A DNA stretch of 64,000 bases from Mesorhizobium sp. Root554 (GCF_001427025.1 NZ_LMGA01000001.1:2033222-2097221); one strand, 5' to 3'; shown: positions 18,793 to 26,777, counted from the stretch's first letter. A program made the numbers and translations. Notes: generated by a model not told the origin, from the letters alone.

Positions 18793-19560
18793 ATGACCGA
18801 ACCGGCAGACGGCAAGAAAGACGTCATCCGCCAGACGGACGCCGTGGCGATCCGGCTGGCCAGGACGCTCGTTCGCAGCGCCCGCTTCGGCGCGCTGGCG
18901 GTGCTGGAGCCGGAAACCGGTGCGCCGTTCGTCAGCCGCGTCGGCGTCGCCACCGATATGGATGGCGCGCCGCTCATCCTGGTGTCCGGGCTGTCGGCTC
19001 ACACCAGGGCGCTCATGGCGGATGCCCGCTGCTCGCTTCTGCTTGGCGAGCCAGGCAAAGGCGACCCGCTGGCCCACCCGCGCCTCAGCCTGATCTGCGC
19101 CGCCAACCGCCTGGACCAAGACACGCCGGACCATCAGCGGGCCGAACGACGCTATCTGAACCGCAATCCCAAGGCGAAGCTCTACGTCGGGCTCGGCGAC
19201 TTCAGCTTTTTCCGGTTGGAGCCGCGGCGCGCCAGCCTGAACGGCGGTTTCGGCAAGGCCTACCTGCTCGATCACGCCGACCTTCTGATAGAAGGTGATA
19301 TCAACGCGCAACTCGCGGCCGCGGAACAGCCCGCGCTCGAGCATATGAACGCCGATCATCTCGAAGCGATCGCCATCTATGCCAGCCACTACGCCAAGGT
19401 GGAAGGCAATGGCTGGGTGCTCACCGGCTTCGACGCCGAAGGCATGGACCTCGCCAGCGGCGACCGAATCGGTCGGGTGTTTTTCCCGCAACCGCTCTCG
19501 GCAGCGCAGGACCTCAGGACGGTTCTGGTCGCCATGGCGAAGGCCGGACGCGCGGCATAA
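18793..19560 (+). CDS. HugZ-like heme utilisation/pyridoxamine phosphate oxidase-fold protein
   Basis: A 255-residue protein with an N-terminal flavin-type split barrel (about residues 20-160, including RSARFGALAVLEPETG) and a C-terminal DUF2470 domain (about 175-250) with the conserved EHMNADHLEA. This pairing is that of HugZ-family proteins, some of which bind or degrade heme. No hem or TonB uptake genes lie nearby, so a heme role is inference. The start is taken as ATG 18793, 22 bases after the SDR stop; the more upstream in-frame codons lie inside the SDR gene. Confidence 0.82.
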   Translation: MTEPADGKKDVIRQTDAVAIRLARTLVRSARFGALAVLEPETGAPFVSRVGVATDMDGAPLILVSGLSAHTRALMADARCSLLLGEPGKGDPLAHPRLSLICAANRLDQDTPDHQRAERRYLNRNPKAKLYVGLGDFSFFRLEPRRASLNGGFGKAYLLDHADLLIEGDINAQLAAAEQPALEHMNADHLEAIAIYASHYAKVEGNGWVLTGFDAEGMDLASGDRIGRVFFPQPLSAAQDLRTVLVAMAKAGRAA

Positions 19561-19603
19561 GTGCCAATAAACCAACCGTCTGCAACTGGAAGTAAGTCTG
19601 TCC

Positions 19604-19631
19604 TTGATATTTGGAAAAGATGTTCTAAGAT
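19604..19631 (+). promoter_or_regulatory. Possible promoter of the ArsR-type gene
   Basis: TTGATA (19604-19609) and TAAGAT (19626-19631) are separated by 16 bases, in a stretch much richer in A+T than its surroundings and 36 bases before the ATG at 19668. Fair -35 match, weaker -10; unproven. Confidence 0.35.
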
Positions 19632-19667
19632 TTTTTACGCACCCGTAGGTACGATGCAGATATAAAA

Positions 19668-20084
19668 ATGCACCCAATGGCCCCTATAGCGTCCGAACCG
19701 GGAGGGGTAGCCCTTGCTTCGACAAGGCTTATTGCGGGTGTTGGCTTGGCAGCTGAATTTCTGGCGGTGATGGGCAATGAAAAGCGGCTCGTCATCATGA
19801 CCTATCTGGTCGATCACGAGCTGTCCGTCGGTACGATTGCAAAGATGGTATCGCTCAGCCAGTCGGCGTTATCGCAGCATCTGGCCAAGCTGCGGGCCGT
19901 TGGCCTTGTCCAGACTAGGCGCGAACGCCAGACGATTTACTATTCCTGTAGTTGCGCGGCCGTTTCCGACCTTTTGAATGTGCTGAGGTCGATCTATGGC
20001 GAGCGCCCTCGGGGGAAGGCAGACGGAAACGCAGCGTCGCCGACCGAGCATCGTGTCCGGCTGGAATGCGAAAAAAACAAATAA
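19668..20084 (+). CDS. ArsR/SmtB-family HTH regulator (NolR-like)
   Basis: A 138-residue winged-helix repressor. The core AAEFLAVMGNEKRLVIMTYL is followed by SVGTIAKMVSLSQSALSQHL (recognition helix) and the wing TRRERQTIYYS. The metal-binding cysteines of true ArsR/SmtB sensors are absent from the third helix; the only close cysteines (CSC) lie after the wing. This and the sequence of the core resemble NolR, the rhizobial regulator of nodulation and growth genes, but the assignment is not firm. The upstream 107 bases are A+T rich. Autoregulation is common in this family and possible here. Confidence 0.8.
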   Translation: MHPMAPIASEPGGVALASTRLIAGVGLAAEFLAVMGNEKRLVIMTYLVDHELSVGTIAKMVSLSQSALSQHLAKLRAVGLVQTRRERQTIYYSCSCAAVSDLLNVLRSIYGERPRGKADGNAASPTEHRVRLECEKNK

Positions 20085-20130
20085 ATAGGGCCCCTTGACG
20101 CCCCTGTGGCGGGTGCCTTTAAGCAAGTGC

Positions 20131-20934
20131 ATGAACCTCATCCGCATCGAAGATCCCGCAGATCCGCGGGTGGCGTCTTTCCTCGACATCCGCGAACGAG
20201 ATCTGGTCGGGCGCCGCGACAGGTTCGTTGCCGAGGGCAAGGTTGTGCTCGGCGCCCTGCTGAAATCGGCGCGCTTCAGGGCAGAATCGGTGCTCGTGCT
20301 GGAGAACCGCCTTGCCGGTCTCGAAGAAACCTTGCGCGACGCAGCGTCCGACCTCCCGGTCCATGTCGTGACCAGCGCGGTCATGGACCGGATCGCCGGC
20401 TTCCATATGCACCGCGGCATTCTCGCAATTGGATGCAAGGGCGAAATGCCGGATACGGCAGCCCTGCTCGACACGCTGCCGGAATCGGCTCTTGTGGTCG
20501 TACCGATCGGCATCGCCAATCACGACAATATGGGAGCGATCTTTCGCAACGCAGCCGCGTTCGCGGCCGACGCCGTGTTTCTGGATGGAACCTGCTGCGA
20601 TCCGCTTTATCGCAAGGCGATCCGGGTTTCGGTCGGCGCGGCGCTACGCCTGCCATTCAGTGTGTTCGACGACGCCGCCGATTTCATCGCCCGCCTGGAC
20701 GCCAGAGGCTTCTCCCAGTTCGCGCTGTCGCCCGCCGGCGCCCTCAACATCCGTGACGTCCGGCGCGATGGCAACACGGCGCTCTATCTGGGGACTGAGG
20801 GAGAAGGCTTGCCGGCAGAGCTGATGAGCCGGATGCAGACCCTGCGCATCGACATGTCTGCCGGCTTCGACAGCCTCAATGTCGCCGCCGCCTCGGCCAT
20901 AGCGCTTCATCGCTTCGCCGATTTTAAGCGCTAG
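20131..20934 (+). CDS. TrmH/SpoU family RNA 2'-O-methyltransferase
   Basis: A 267-residue SPOUT methyltransferase with an N-terminal substrate-binding extension (about residues 1-100). Three family motifs are visible: NHDNMGAIFRNAAAF (motif 1), LGTEGEGLP (motif 2) and the knot segment SAGFDSLNVAAASAIALH (motif 3). It transfers a methyl group from SAM to a ribose 2'-OH in tRNA or rRNA; which RNA is unknown. ATG 20131 is the likeliest start because the residues before it do not look family-like. It ends seven bases before the convergent coiled-coil gene. Confidence 0.85.
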   Translation: MNLIRIEDPADPRVASFLDIRERDLVGRRDRFVAEGKVVLGALLKSARFRAESVLVLENRLAGLEETLRDAASDLPVHVVTSAVMDRIAGFHMHRGILAIGCKGEMPDTAALLDTLPESALVVVPIGIANHDNMGAIFRNAAAFAADAVFLDGTCCDPLYRKAIRVSVGAALRLPFSVFDDAADFIARLDARGFSQFALSPAGALNIRDVRRDGNTALYLGTEGEGLPAELMSRMQTLRIDMSAGFDSLNVAAASAIALHRFADFKR

Positions 20935-20941
20935 TACGGCG

Positions 20942-22102
20942 TCATCCGGCTGCGCCGTCGCGCAGCGCCCTGATCCGGTCGGCTAGGCTCGGGGACCCAT
21001 CGACGCCACTCTTGGCCGGACCGCCGACCACCTTGGCTGCCGGCGATTCCGGGCCTTCGAGTCGGATGGTCAGGTTCACGATCTCGGCAGCGAGTTCGCT
21101 TATCTGCTCGCGCAATTCCGCGTCACCCGCCAGCGTCCCGCGCTGCCCCTCTCCCGCCAATTCGCTTCTGAGCCGCTTGTTCTCGCGCGCCAGCACCGTC
21201 AGGCGTTGCTCCAGCCGCCGGCGGTCCGCCTCAACTTTGGCCTGCGCCGGATCGGCGTCGTTCGCTGGCGTAACAACGCCTGCGAAATCGTCAGCAGTCG
21301 ATACAGGCTCTCCGCCGTCGTTCGTCATGATATTTGCACCCGGGGTCCGTTCACGCAGCCGCTGCAAATCTTTCTCGCGGCGCTCGAGCTTGTCGTCCCG
21401 ATCGGCCAGAGTCGCCAGCAGCCGCTCCAGTTTCTTGTCCAGTTCGCCGCTTTTCGTCTTCTCGGCCTTCAGCTCTTCCTGTGCCCTGCGGGTTTCCTCC
21501 AGCGCCAGCTGGTAGCGTCGGTCAGCCTCCTTGCGCTGGCTGCGCAATTGGGAAACGTCGCCGGAAATCTTGTCGATCTGGGATTCGCGCGCCACCAGTT
21601 CGATCTGCCGGTTGCTTGATGAGAAACTGGCCTCGTCGTAGAGCTTTTCCAGTTCCCCTAACGCGGTTTCGCGCTGCTTGAGCGCCTGCTCGGCCTTGGC
21701 CAGCTTCTCGGAGCCGAGTTGTATCTGTTCCTCGCGGCGGCCCAGTTCCGCTTCCAGTGCCGCGATCCGGGCCTCGAGCTGGGAAGCGGCCTCTTCCCTG
21801 GCTGTCAGCGACGCCTTTGATGCCTTGAGGTCTTCATGGCCGCGGGCGATCTCGACCGTCTGGGTGGCGGCCTTCTCCTGCAGCGCCTTGTTGGTGACCT
21901 CCAGCCGGCGGACAGCCATGGCGTGGTCGGCTCTTGCGCGATCCTTGTCGGCCTGGATTTCGGCAAGCGTCATGGGCAGCGAGGCCTCGACCCGTCGCTG
22001 AGTCAGCCGCACCGCCCGCCGCCAGATGGCGGGCCCCAAGAGCACGGCCAGAAAGCCCGCGCACAGGAAACCGAGGATGAAGAACAGAGCCGACTGAACC
22101 AA
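20942..22102 (-). CDS. Membrane-anchored coiled-coil protein, unknown function
   Basis: A 386-residue protein with one N-terminal membrane helix (about 5-27, SALFFILGFLCAGFLAVLLG) followed by a long cytoplasmic coiled coil (about 45-260) rich in E, K, A, Q and heptad leucines. A low-complexity linker and a shorter second coil (about 285-355) follow. The layout resembles Smc- or RmuC-like envelope-tethered coils of rhizobia, but I do not recognise a named family. No catalytic motif is visible. It could act in cell shape or division as a scaffold, which is guesswork. Confidence 0.72.
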   Translation of the reverse strand: MVQSALFFILGFLCAGFLAVLLGPAIWRRAVRLTQRRVEASLPMTLAEIQADKDRARADHAMAVRRLEVTNKALQEKAATQTVEIARGHEDLKASKASLTAREEAASQLEARIAALEAELGRREEQIQLGSEKLAKAEQALKQRETALGELEKLYDEASFSSSNRQIELVARESQIDKISGDVSQLRSQRKEADRRYQLALEETRRAQEELKAEKTKSGELDKKLERLLATLADRDDKLERREKDLQRLRERTPGANIMTNDGGEPVSTADDFAGVVTPANDADPAQAKVEADRRRLEQRLTVLARENKRLRSELAGEGQRGTLAGDAELREQISELAAEIVNLTIRLEGPESPAAKVVGGPAKSGVDGSPSLADRIRALRDGAAG

Positions 22103-22216
22103 GAATACCTACCCAAGCAGGCCGACATGCGCCTGATCGGCATCAGCCTATACGGCGCATGACGGAAATCCAACGCGCCGGCAAGGGGGACGCACGGCGT
22201 CGGGTTGTGAACCGGA

Positions 22217-22798
22217 TCAGAACGGATTCCAGGTCGCCTGCTGCGTCAGTTTCAGATAGCCGAGATTGACGCCAAGCCGCGCACCGACACCCGTGCGTAT
22301 CGGAACAAGCAGCATATTGCCGTTCTTGAGCACGTTGAACCCGGCCCCGGCCACGACATAGGCCGAACCGGCGACACCGCCGAACCGGGTGTAGAGACCG
22401 CTGACGTCATCGAGATTGTAGACGAGCATCATCACGCGCGAGCCCTGGCCACCAAAATCCCAGCCAAGCGACGGCCCCTGCCAGAACACCTTATGATCGC
22501 CCGCATTCTTGGTGTAAAGCGTGCCCTCGCCATAGGTCAGGCCGCCGACCAAGGCTCCGGAGCCCTCTTCGCCCAGCAGATAGCCATTCGGCAGACCGTA
22601 GGATGCGAAGACTTTCTCCACCACTGTCGCAAGACCTCCGGAGGTCGAGCCGAAAAACCGGTGTCCGGAATCGACGATCTCCTGCGCCGTATATTCCTCA
22701 GCCTGCGAAGCAGAGGCTGAAAATGCGATTGTGCCGGCGAGAGCCGCCATCATGGCGATGACACGGAACAAAGTCCGGTCGAAAAATCGGGAAAACAT
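22217..22798 (-). CDS. DUF1134 envelope protein, EipA-like
   Basis: A 193-residue protein with an N-terminal signal peptide (hydrophobic about 10-32, cleavage likely near SQAEE) and a C-terminal small beta-rich DUF1134 domain with Gly-rich strands such as GWDFGGQGSRVMMLVYN. Brucella EipA (DUF1134) is a periplasmic protein needed for envelope stress resistance and virulence, so an envelope role is likely here. ATG 22798 was chosen over GTG 22816 because GGAG lies nine bases before it. The gene is divergent from chpT, with a 325-base gap between them. Confidence 0.83.
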   Translation of the reverse strand: MFSRFFDRTLFRVIAMMAALAGTIAFSASASQAEEYTAQEIVDSGHRFFGSTSGGLATVVEKVFASYGLPNGYLLGEEGSGALVGGLTYGEGTLYTKNAGDHKVFWQGPSLGWDFGGQGSRVMMLVYNLDDVSGLYTRFGGVAGSAYVVAGAGFNVLKNGNMLLVPIRTGVGARLGVNLGYLKLTQQATWNPF

Positions 22799-23044
22799 GC
22801 TTCCAATCTCCGTCACGGAGCACTTTCGCCGACGCCTCGCACCTCACGGCTCTTGGCGGCCGCATCCGATGCTTCGGGCAAACTATGCCCTAATCCTTTT
22901 CCTACTCTTAAGCTCGCGCGCCAAGATGGCGGATCGATGACCGATCCAGCCATCAAAAGCATATTATTTGAGCTCCCAACCCTGCTGATTTGCAATGAAA
23001 ACAATCGCGGGTTTGTTGCCGCAGCTTTATGCGCTGTGTATCCA

Positions 23045-23118
23045 GAATCCGGCAATAAACTGTCTGATTCGCACGGTTGCGATATGTCGTTGATTTTATC
23101 GAGGCTTTTACAGGAATC
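23045..23118 (+). promoter_or_regulatory. GANTC cluster upstream of chpT
   Basis: The 325-base gap between the EipA-like gene and chpT (22799-23123) holds no gene I can support. Three GANTC sites (CcrM methylation targets) lie at 23045-23049, 23066-23070 and 23114-23118, the last ending six bases before the chpT ATG. A control role is inference. Confidence 0.45.
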
Positions 23119-23123
23119 CGTCG

Positions 23124-23753
23124 ATGGCTGATCTCTTCACCCTTTCCGCCACGGATCTTGCGGCGCTTTTGTGCAGCCGCGTTTGCCACGACATCATTTC
23201 GCCGGTCGGCGCCATCAACAACGGCCTCGAGCTGCTCGATGAGGGCGGCGCCGACGAGGACGCCATGAACCTCATCCGCCAGAGCGCACGCAACGCGTCC
23301 GCCCGGCTGCAATTTGCGCGCATCGCCTTTGGCGCTGCCGGCTCGGCCGGAATGCTGATCGACACCGGCGATGCCGAACAGGTGGCGATCGCCTTTTTCA
23401 AGAACGAAAAGCCCGAGCTGACCTGGAACGGCACGCGCGCCCTGCTGCCCAAGAACAAGGTGAAGCTGCTGCTGAACCTCATACTGGTCGCGGGCGCCGC
23501 AATTCCGCGCGGCGGAAAGCTGCTGATCACGCTCATCGACCTGGAAACGCAGCCGCGCTTCACATTTTCAGCGAGCGGCCCGATGCTGCGGGTGCCACCC
23601 AAATTCCTCGAACTTCATTCCGGCAACAAGCCGGAGGAGCCAATCGACGCCCATTCGGTTCAGCCCTACTACACGCTGTTGCTGGCCCGGGAAGCCGGGA
23701 TGACCATTTCCATCCACGCCACCGCCGAAGAGATCGTGCTGACAGCTGCCTGA
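23124..23753 (+). CDS. chpT: Histidine phosphotransferase ChpT
   Basis: Transfers phosphoryl groups from the hybrid kinase CckA to CtrA and CpdR in the alphaproteobacterial cell-cycle phosphorelay. The 209-residue protein has the N-terminal four-helix dimerisation domain with phospho-accepting His22 in SRVCHDIISPVGAINNGLEL, and a C-terminal degenerate ATPase-like domain without the nucleotide-binding boxes of a kinase, as known for ChpT. It lies next to a receiver-only regulator and close to ctrA, on the opposite strand to ctrA, which supports the assignment. Confidence 0.92.
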   Translation: MADLFTLSATDLAALLCSRVCHDIISPVGAINNGLELLDEGGADEDAMNLIRQSARNASARLQFARIAFGAAGSAGMLIDTGDAEQVAIAFFKNEKPELTWNGTRALLPKNKVKLLLNLILVAGAAIPRGGKLLITLIDLETQPRFTFSASGPMLRVPPKFLELHSGNKPEEPIDAHSVQPYYTLLLAREAGMTISIHATAEEIVLTAA

Positions 23754-23972
23754 AACGTCGAAACGGGCTGTCTATTGGGAAATACTTTCCCTCATTCTCT
23801 TTTCTCTGATGCCCGCTATGGTTGCATAGTTCATTTTAGAGATGAACTCGCCGAAAAACTGTATTTCCGAAAATTTTACCTAACGGCTTTTCGGCTTTTT
23901 TACCGGTTCGGCATAAGGTCTGCTCAATTATGACATCGTGAGTTGGGCCGGTGGCGGTCAGGGGAAGCGGTA

Positions 23973-24341
23973 ATGAAGCGCTGCATGTTCGTTGACCATT
24001 CGAACGTCATCTGTACGGTGGCCAAGCGGATTCTCGGCGGCTCCGACATGCTGGTCATAGATGCCGCAAGCGGCGCCGACGCGCTTGCCATGTGCGCCGC
24101 CGAAATGCCGGACATCATCGTGGTCGATATCGCGCTTCCCGACATGCAGCCGGTGGACTTCATCCGCGAAGTGCTGGCCATTCCCAGCGTCGTGAAGCCA
24201 TGCGTCCTGATTTCCGTCATCGAAGTCGATATCGGCGCCATCATGCGGGCCAAGCGAGCCGGCGCGCAGGGTTATCTCCTCAAGCCGTTCAATCGTCCGC
24301 AACTGCTGGAGCGGTTTCGCAGCCTCGACGTCGCCGCCTGA
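23973..24341 (+). CDS. Receiver-only response regulator with altered acidic pocket
   Basis: A 122-residue single receiver domain. The phospho-acceptor is D52 (IIVVDIALPDM), the conserved Lys is K104 (LLKPFN) and the switch residue S81. The paired acidic residues near the start, normally Asp-Asp, read D8-H9 (CMFVDHSN): the second, which in CheY is Asp13 and helps bind Mg2+, is His here. GGGGAAG precedes the ATG at 23973. The gene lies 219 bases after chpT and faces ctrA across a terminator, so it is probably part of the same network; it is not CpdR by sequence. It may be a pseudo-receiver or have altered phosphorylation. Confidence 0.85.
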   Translation: MKRCMFVDHSNVICTVAKRILGGSDMLVIDAASGADALAMCAAEMPDIIVVDIALPDMQPVDFIREVLAIPSVVKPCVLISVIEVDIGAIMRAKRAGAQGYLLKPFNRPQLLERFRSLDVAA

Positions 24342-24370
24342 CGCTCGCCCGAATTGCTCGTCCGAAAAGA

Positions 24371-24400
24371 AAAAACCCGGCGCAAGGCCGGGTTTTTGTT
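24371..24400. terminator. Bidirectional terminator between the response regulator and ctrA
   Basis: Six-base GC stem CCCGGC (24376-24381) with GCCGGG (24387-24392), loop GCAAG, flanked by AAAAA before and TTTTTGTT after. It can end both the plus-strand regulator and the minus-strand ctrA transcripts. Confidence 0.9.
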
Positions 24401-24417
24401 TCCTGGATGAAGCAGGA

Positions 24418-25113
24418 TCAGGCGCTTTCGCGGATCTCTTCCGGCTCGCGCAGCACATAGCCGCGGCCCCAGACGGTTTCGATATAATTCTGCCCGCCGG
24501 AAGCCGCATCGAGCTTCTTGCGCAACTTGCAGATGAAAACGTCGATGATTTTCAGTTCCGGCTCGTCCATGCCGCCATAAAGGTGGTTCAGGAACATTTC
24601 CTTGGTCAGCGTGGTGCCCTTGCGCAGTGAAAGCAGTTCCAGCATCTGATATTCCTTGCCGGTCAGGTGCACGCGCTGGCCGCCGACCTCCACCGTCTTG
24701 GCGTCGAGATTGACGATCAGGTCGCCGGTGGCGATGACCGACTGCGCATGGCCCTTCGAGCGGCGGACGATGGCATGAATACGGGCGACGAGCTCGTCCT
24801 TGTGGAACGGCTTGGTCATATAATCGTCGGCGCCGAAGCCCAGGCCGCGCACCTTGTCCTCGATGCCGGCCATGCCGGACAGGATCAGGATCGGCGTCTT
24901 CACCTTGGACAGGCGCAATGTCCTCAGCACCTCGTAGCCGGACATGTCCGGCAGGTTCAGGTCGAGGAGAATGATGTCGTAGTCGTAAAGCTTGCCCAGA
25001 TCGACACCCTCTTCACCGAGGTCGGTCGTATAGACGTTGAAGCTTTCCGATTTCAGCATCAATTCGATGCTTTGTGCGGTTGCACTGTCGTCTTCTATCA
25101 GCAGAACGCGCAT
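24418..25113 (-). CDS. ctrA: Cell-cycle master regulator CtrA
   Basis: The 231-residue OmpR-type regulator that controls replication initiation, division and flagellar genes in alphaproteobacteria. The N-terminal receiver (1-120) has the acidic pair near position 8, phospho-Asp D51 ([11 protein letters not shown]) and KPFHKDE. The C-terminal winged helix (about 135-225) contains the family [11 protein letters not shown] and VWGRGYVL. It binds TTAA-N7-TTAA sites. The C terminus ends RESA, a form compatible with ClpXP-mediated turnover as in Caulobacter. The long intergenic region upstream has GANTC sites and a 10-bp palindrome, so cell-cycle and self-control are plausible. Confidence 0.97.
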   Translation of the reverse strand: MRVLLIEDDSATAQSIELMLKSESFNVYTTDLGEEGVDLGKLYDYDIILLDLNLPDMSGYEVLRTLRLSKVKTPILILSGMAGIEDKVRGLGFGADDYMTKPFHKDELVARIHAIVRRSKGHAQSVIATGDLIVNLDAKTVEVGGQRVHLTGKEYQMLELLSLRKGTTLTKEMFLNHLYGGMDEPELKIIDVFICKLRKKLDAASGGQNYIETVWGRGYVLREPEEIRESA

Positions 25114-25202
25114 CTCATTCCCCTTTTCTGCTGCCGGTCCGCCTCAAAAGCCATCCGGGACCGGAGCAGTGAATTGCCTGAACCAAAGCTGCCACTTAAT
25201 GG

Positions 25203-25390
25203 TTAACAAAACCTAATTCCGCCAACGAAGCGATACCAGATTTTTTAACCCCTTTCTACACAGACTTGAATCCAATGATGAATCATCAGCCTCCATTCCT
25301 AATGCATCACATTAGGAATTTGAACTAACCGACTCATGGGACTCGCCGACCGCCGCTTCGACCGAAGCCGAAATTTTTACCGGGCCTTAA
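25203..25390. promoter_or_regulatory. ctrA-fliJ shared regulatory region
   Basis: The 449-base gap between divergent ctrA and fliJ holds no gene. It contains a TTAA-N7-TAAT half-like site (25203-25217), four GANTC sites in 77 bases (25268, 25280, 25331, 25340), a fifth just before fliJ (25558-25562), and a one-mismatch CtrA box TTTA-N7-TTAA (25376-25390). All are seen in the sequence; control is inferred from CtrA and CcrM biology. Confidence 0.55.
25295..25319. repeat. 10-bp palindrome in the ctrA-fliJ region
   Basis: ATTCCTAATG (25295-25304) and CATTAGGAAT (25310-25319) are perfect inverted repeats separated by five bases. Placed between the GANTC sites and A+T rich, it looks like an operator for a dimeric regulator rather than a terminator, as no T-run follows. 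Confidence 0.7.
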
Positions 25391-25562
25391 GTCCTCGCCT
25401 GTATGATTAACAATGCCCGTAAACGAATGGTTACCGGGCGCGAAAAACTTTAGGATTTTGTTTCCCATAAACGGGACAAAGCCCGGGGAATACGGGCAGG
25501 AATGCGCCGCAAGGACCGTTGGGACGATATGTGCGAGTGTGTGTTTGCAGGAGTACCGAATC

Positions 25563-25940
25563 ATGAAGTCACGTGAAAACCTGGTTCGGCTGAAGCAGTT
25601 TCAGGTGAACGAGAAGCGTCGGCAACTGCTGCAGCTCGACATGATGATCGCCGAATTCGAACGGATGGCGGGCGAACTGGAACATCAGATCGTCGCCGAA
25701 GAGAAGAAGGCCGGCATCACCGATTTGAATCATTTCGCCTATCCGACCTTTGCCAAAGCAGCCCGCCTGCGCCGCGACAACATCAGGAATTCCCAAACCG
25801 ATCTCGCCCAGCAGCGAAGCGCAGCCGAATCATTACTCGCCGAAGCTGAAGCGGAGCTTTCCAAGGCGGAAATGCTGGAATCGCGCGATACCAAGGTGCG
25901 CGAGCCTGAAATCGTCAACCGCAGCGCCATGATCGGCTGA
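25563..25940 (+). CDS. fliJ: Flagellar export protein FliJ
   Basis: A 125-residue, almost wholly helical protein with heptad repeats (about residues 1-45 and 65-110) and the start MKSRENLVRLKQFQVNEKRR typical of alphaproteobacterial FliJ. FliJ works at the FliI ATPase ring of the flagellar export gate. ATG 25563 was chosen because homology starts there; the in-frame upstream codons run through the regulatory region. It is far from the main flagellar locus (44.7-64 kb) and is paired with ctrA and sciP, an arrangement common in alphaproteobacteria. Confidence 0.85.
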   Translation: MKSRENLVRLKQFQVNEKRRQLLQLDMMIAEFERMAGELEHQIVAEEKKAGITDLNHFAYPTFAKAARLRRDNIRNSQTDLAQQRSAAESLLAEAEAELSKAEMLESRDTKVREPEIVNRSAMIG

Positions 25941-26165
25941 TCGGGAACCCTCCCGCCACTCCGTCGCCATGTGCGATCGGTAGGCTTCATCATCCTGGCT
26001 TGACCAGAAGATCTGCCCGGCCCCGAAGAATGAACGACAGACGTTCCGGCATCTGGCGGCATCGCGCAGCAACATCACACGCAACATCTTTTGATCGGTA
26101 GGACGATAGGCGGCGAATGGCTTCCAACCGCCGACAGGCGAACCTTATCCCCCGCCCCATCAAGA

Positions 26166-26188
26166 AAAGGGCGCCAAAGGCGCCCTTT
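26166..26188 (-). terminator. Terminator after sciP
   Basis: Perfect 10-base stem AAAGGGCGCC (26166-26175) with GGCGCCCTTT (26179-26188), loop of three bases. Read on the minus strand it ends in TTTTCTT, a fair U-run; it lies 50 bases after the sciP stop. The 297-base gap between fliJ and sciP holds nothing else I can support. Confidence 0.8.
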
Positions 26189-26237
26189 AAATGCTTTGCG
26201 ATAGGAATGCCGGCTTGAATTGAATGCCGGAAACCGA

Positions 26238-26513
26238 TCAGTGCCGGTATTGCTGGATGCGCGTGGTGCGCAGGCCGGCCAGGCCATATTCGTCGATCGA
26301 GGCCTGCCAGGACAGAAACTCCTCGGTGGTGAGTTTGTAGCGCTGGCACGCCTCCTCAAGACTGAGAAGTCCGCCACGCACGGCAGCAACCACTTCCGCC
26401 TTGCGCCGGATGACCCAGCGTCGGGTGTTCGTTGGCGGCAGGTCGGCAATCGTAAGCGGGCTGCCGTCAGGCCCGATAACATACTTGACTCGCGGTCTAA
26501 CCAGATCGGTCAT
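26238..26513 (-). CDS. sciP: CtrA inhibitor SciP (DUF1153)
   Basis: A 91-residue DUF1153 helix-turn-helix protein. The core RRWVIRRKAEVVAAVRGGLL and SLEEACQRYKLTTEEFLSW is very close to Caulobacter SciP, which binds CtrA at target promoters and blocks recruitment of RNA polymerase, and also binds DNA itself. Its presence beside ctrA and fliJ supports the assignment. A one-mismatch CtrA box lies 57 bases upstream of the start (26570-26584), which would form the known feedback loop of sciP on CtrA targets. Confidence 0.94.
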   Translation of the reverse strand: MTDLVRPRVKYVIGPDGSPLTIADLPPTNTRRWVIRRKAEVVAAVRGGLLSLEEACQRYKLTTEEFLSWQASIDEYGLAGLRTTRIQQYRH

Positions 26514-26569
26514 TGTACTCTCTACTAAAAACTCACAGACCTAATCCCCGCCACAGTACCGCCACAGCT

Positions 26570-26584
26570 TTAAAAATTGCCTAA
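26570..26584 (-). promoter_or_regulatory. Candidate CtrA box upstream of sciP
   Basis: TTAA (26570-26573), seven bases, then CTAA (26581-26584): one mismatch from TTAA-N7-TTAA. It is 57 bases from the sciP start. sciP is a CtrA target in Caulobacter. Confidence 0.5.
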
Positions 26585-26731
26585 GCAGTCCCTAATGGGT
26601 AGGTAAGGTTCGTGAATGTCGCGTTAGGTTTTTCGTCGGCATTTGAAACAGGCGCGCACGGGCCGGACGACGGCAGGAATGGCCGCTCATGCTGGTGCGA
26701 CCGCAAACCTTGACCTATATTGTCCAAAATT

Positions 26732-26755
26732 GGCATCAAGTCCTGACTTGATGCC
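26732..26755 (+). other. Hairpin just before mnmA
   Basis: GGCATCAAGT (26732-26741) and ACTTGATGCC (26746-26755) form a perfect 10-bp stem with a four-base loop, ending 22 bases before the mnmA ATG (26778). It could affect translation initiation or mark a transcription start region; no U-run follows. Unproven. Confidence 0.6.
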
Positions 26756-26777
26756 GTCACGATTTCGGAATGAGCAA

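Noticed and set aside
23973..24341. Assignment of the receiver-only gene as cpdR or divK
   Set aside because: The N terminus and pocket residues differ from both families; position alone is not enough.
25196..25206. TTAA-N3-TTAA as CtrA box before ctrA
   Set aside because: Spacing is three, not seven, so it does not match the consensus.
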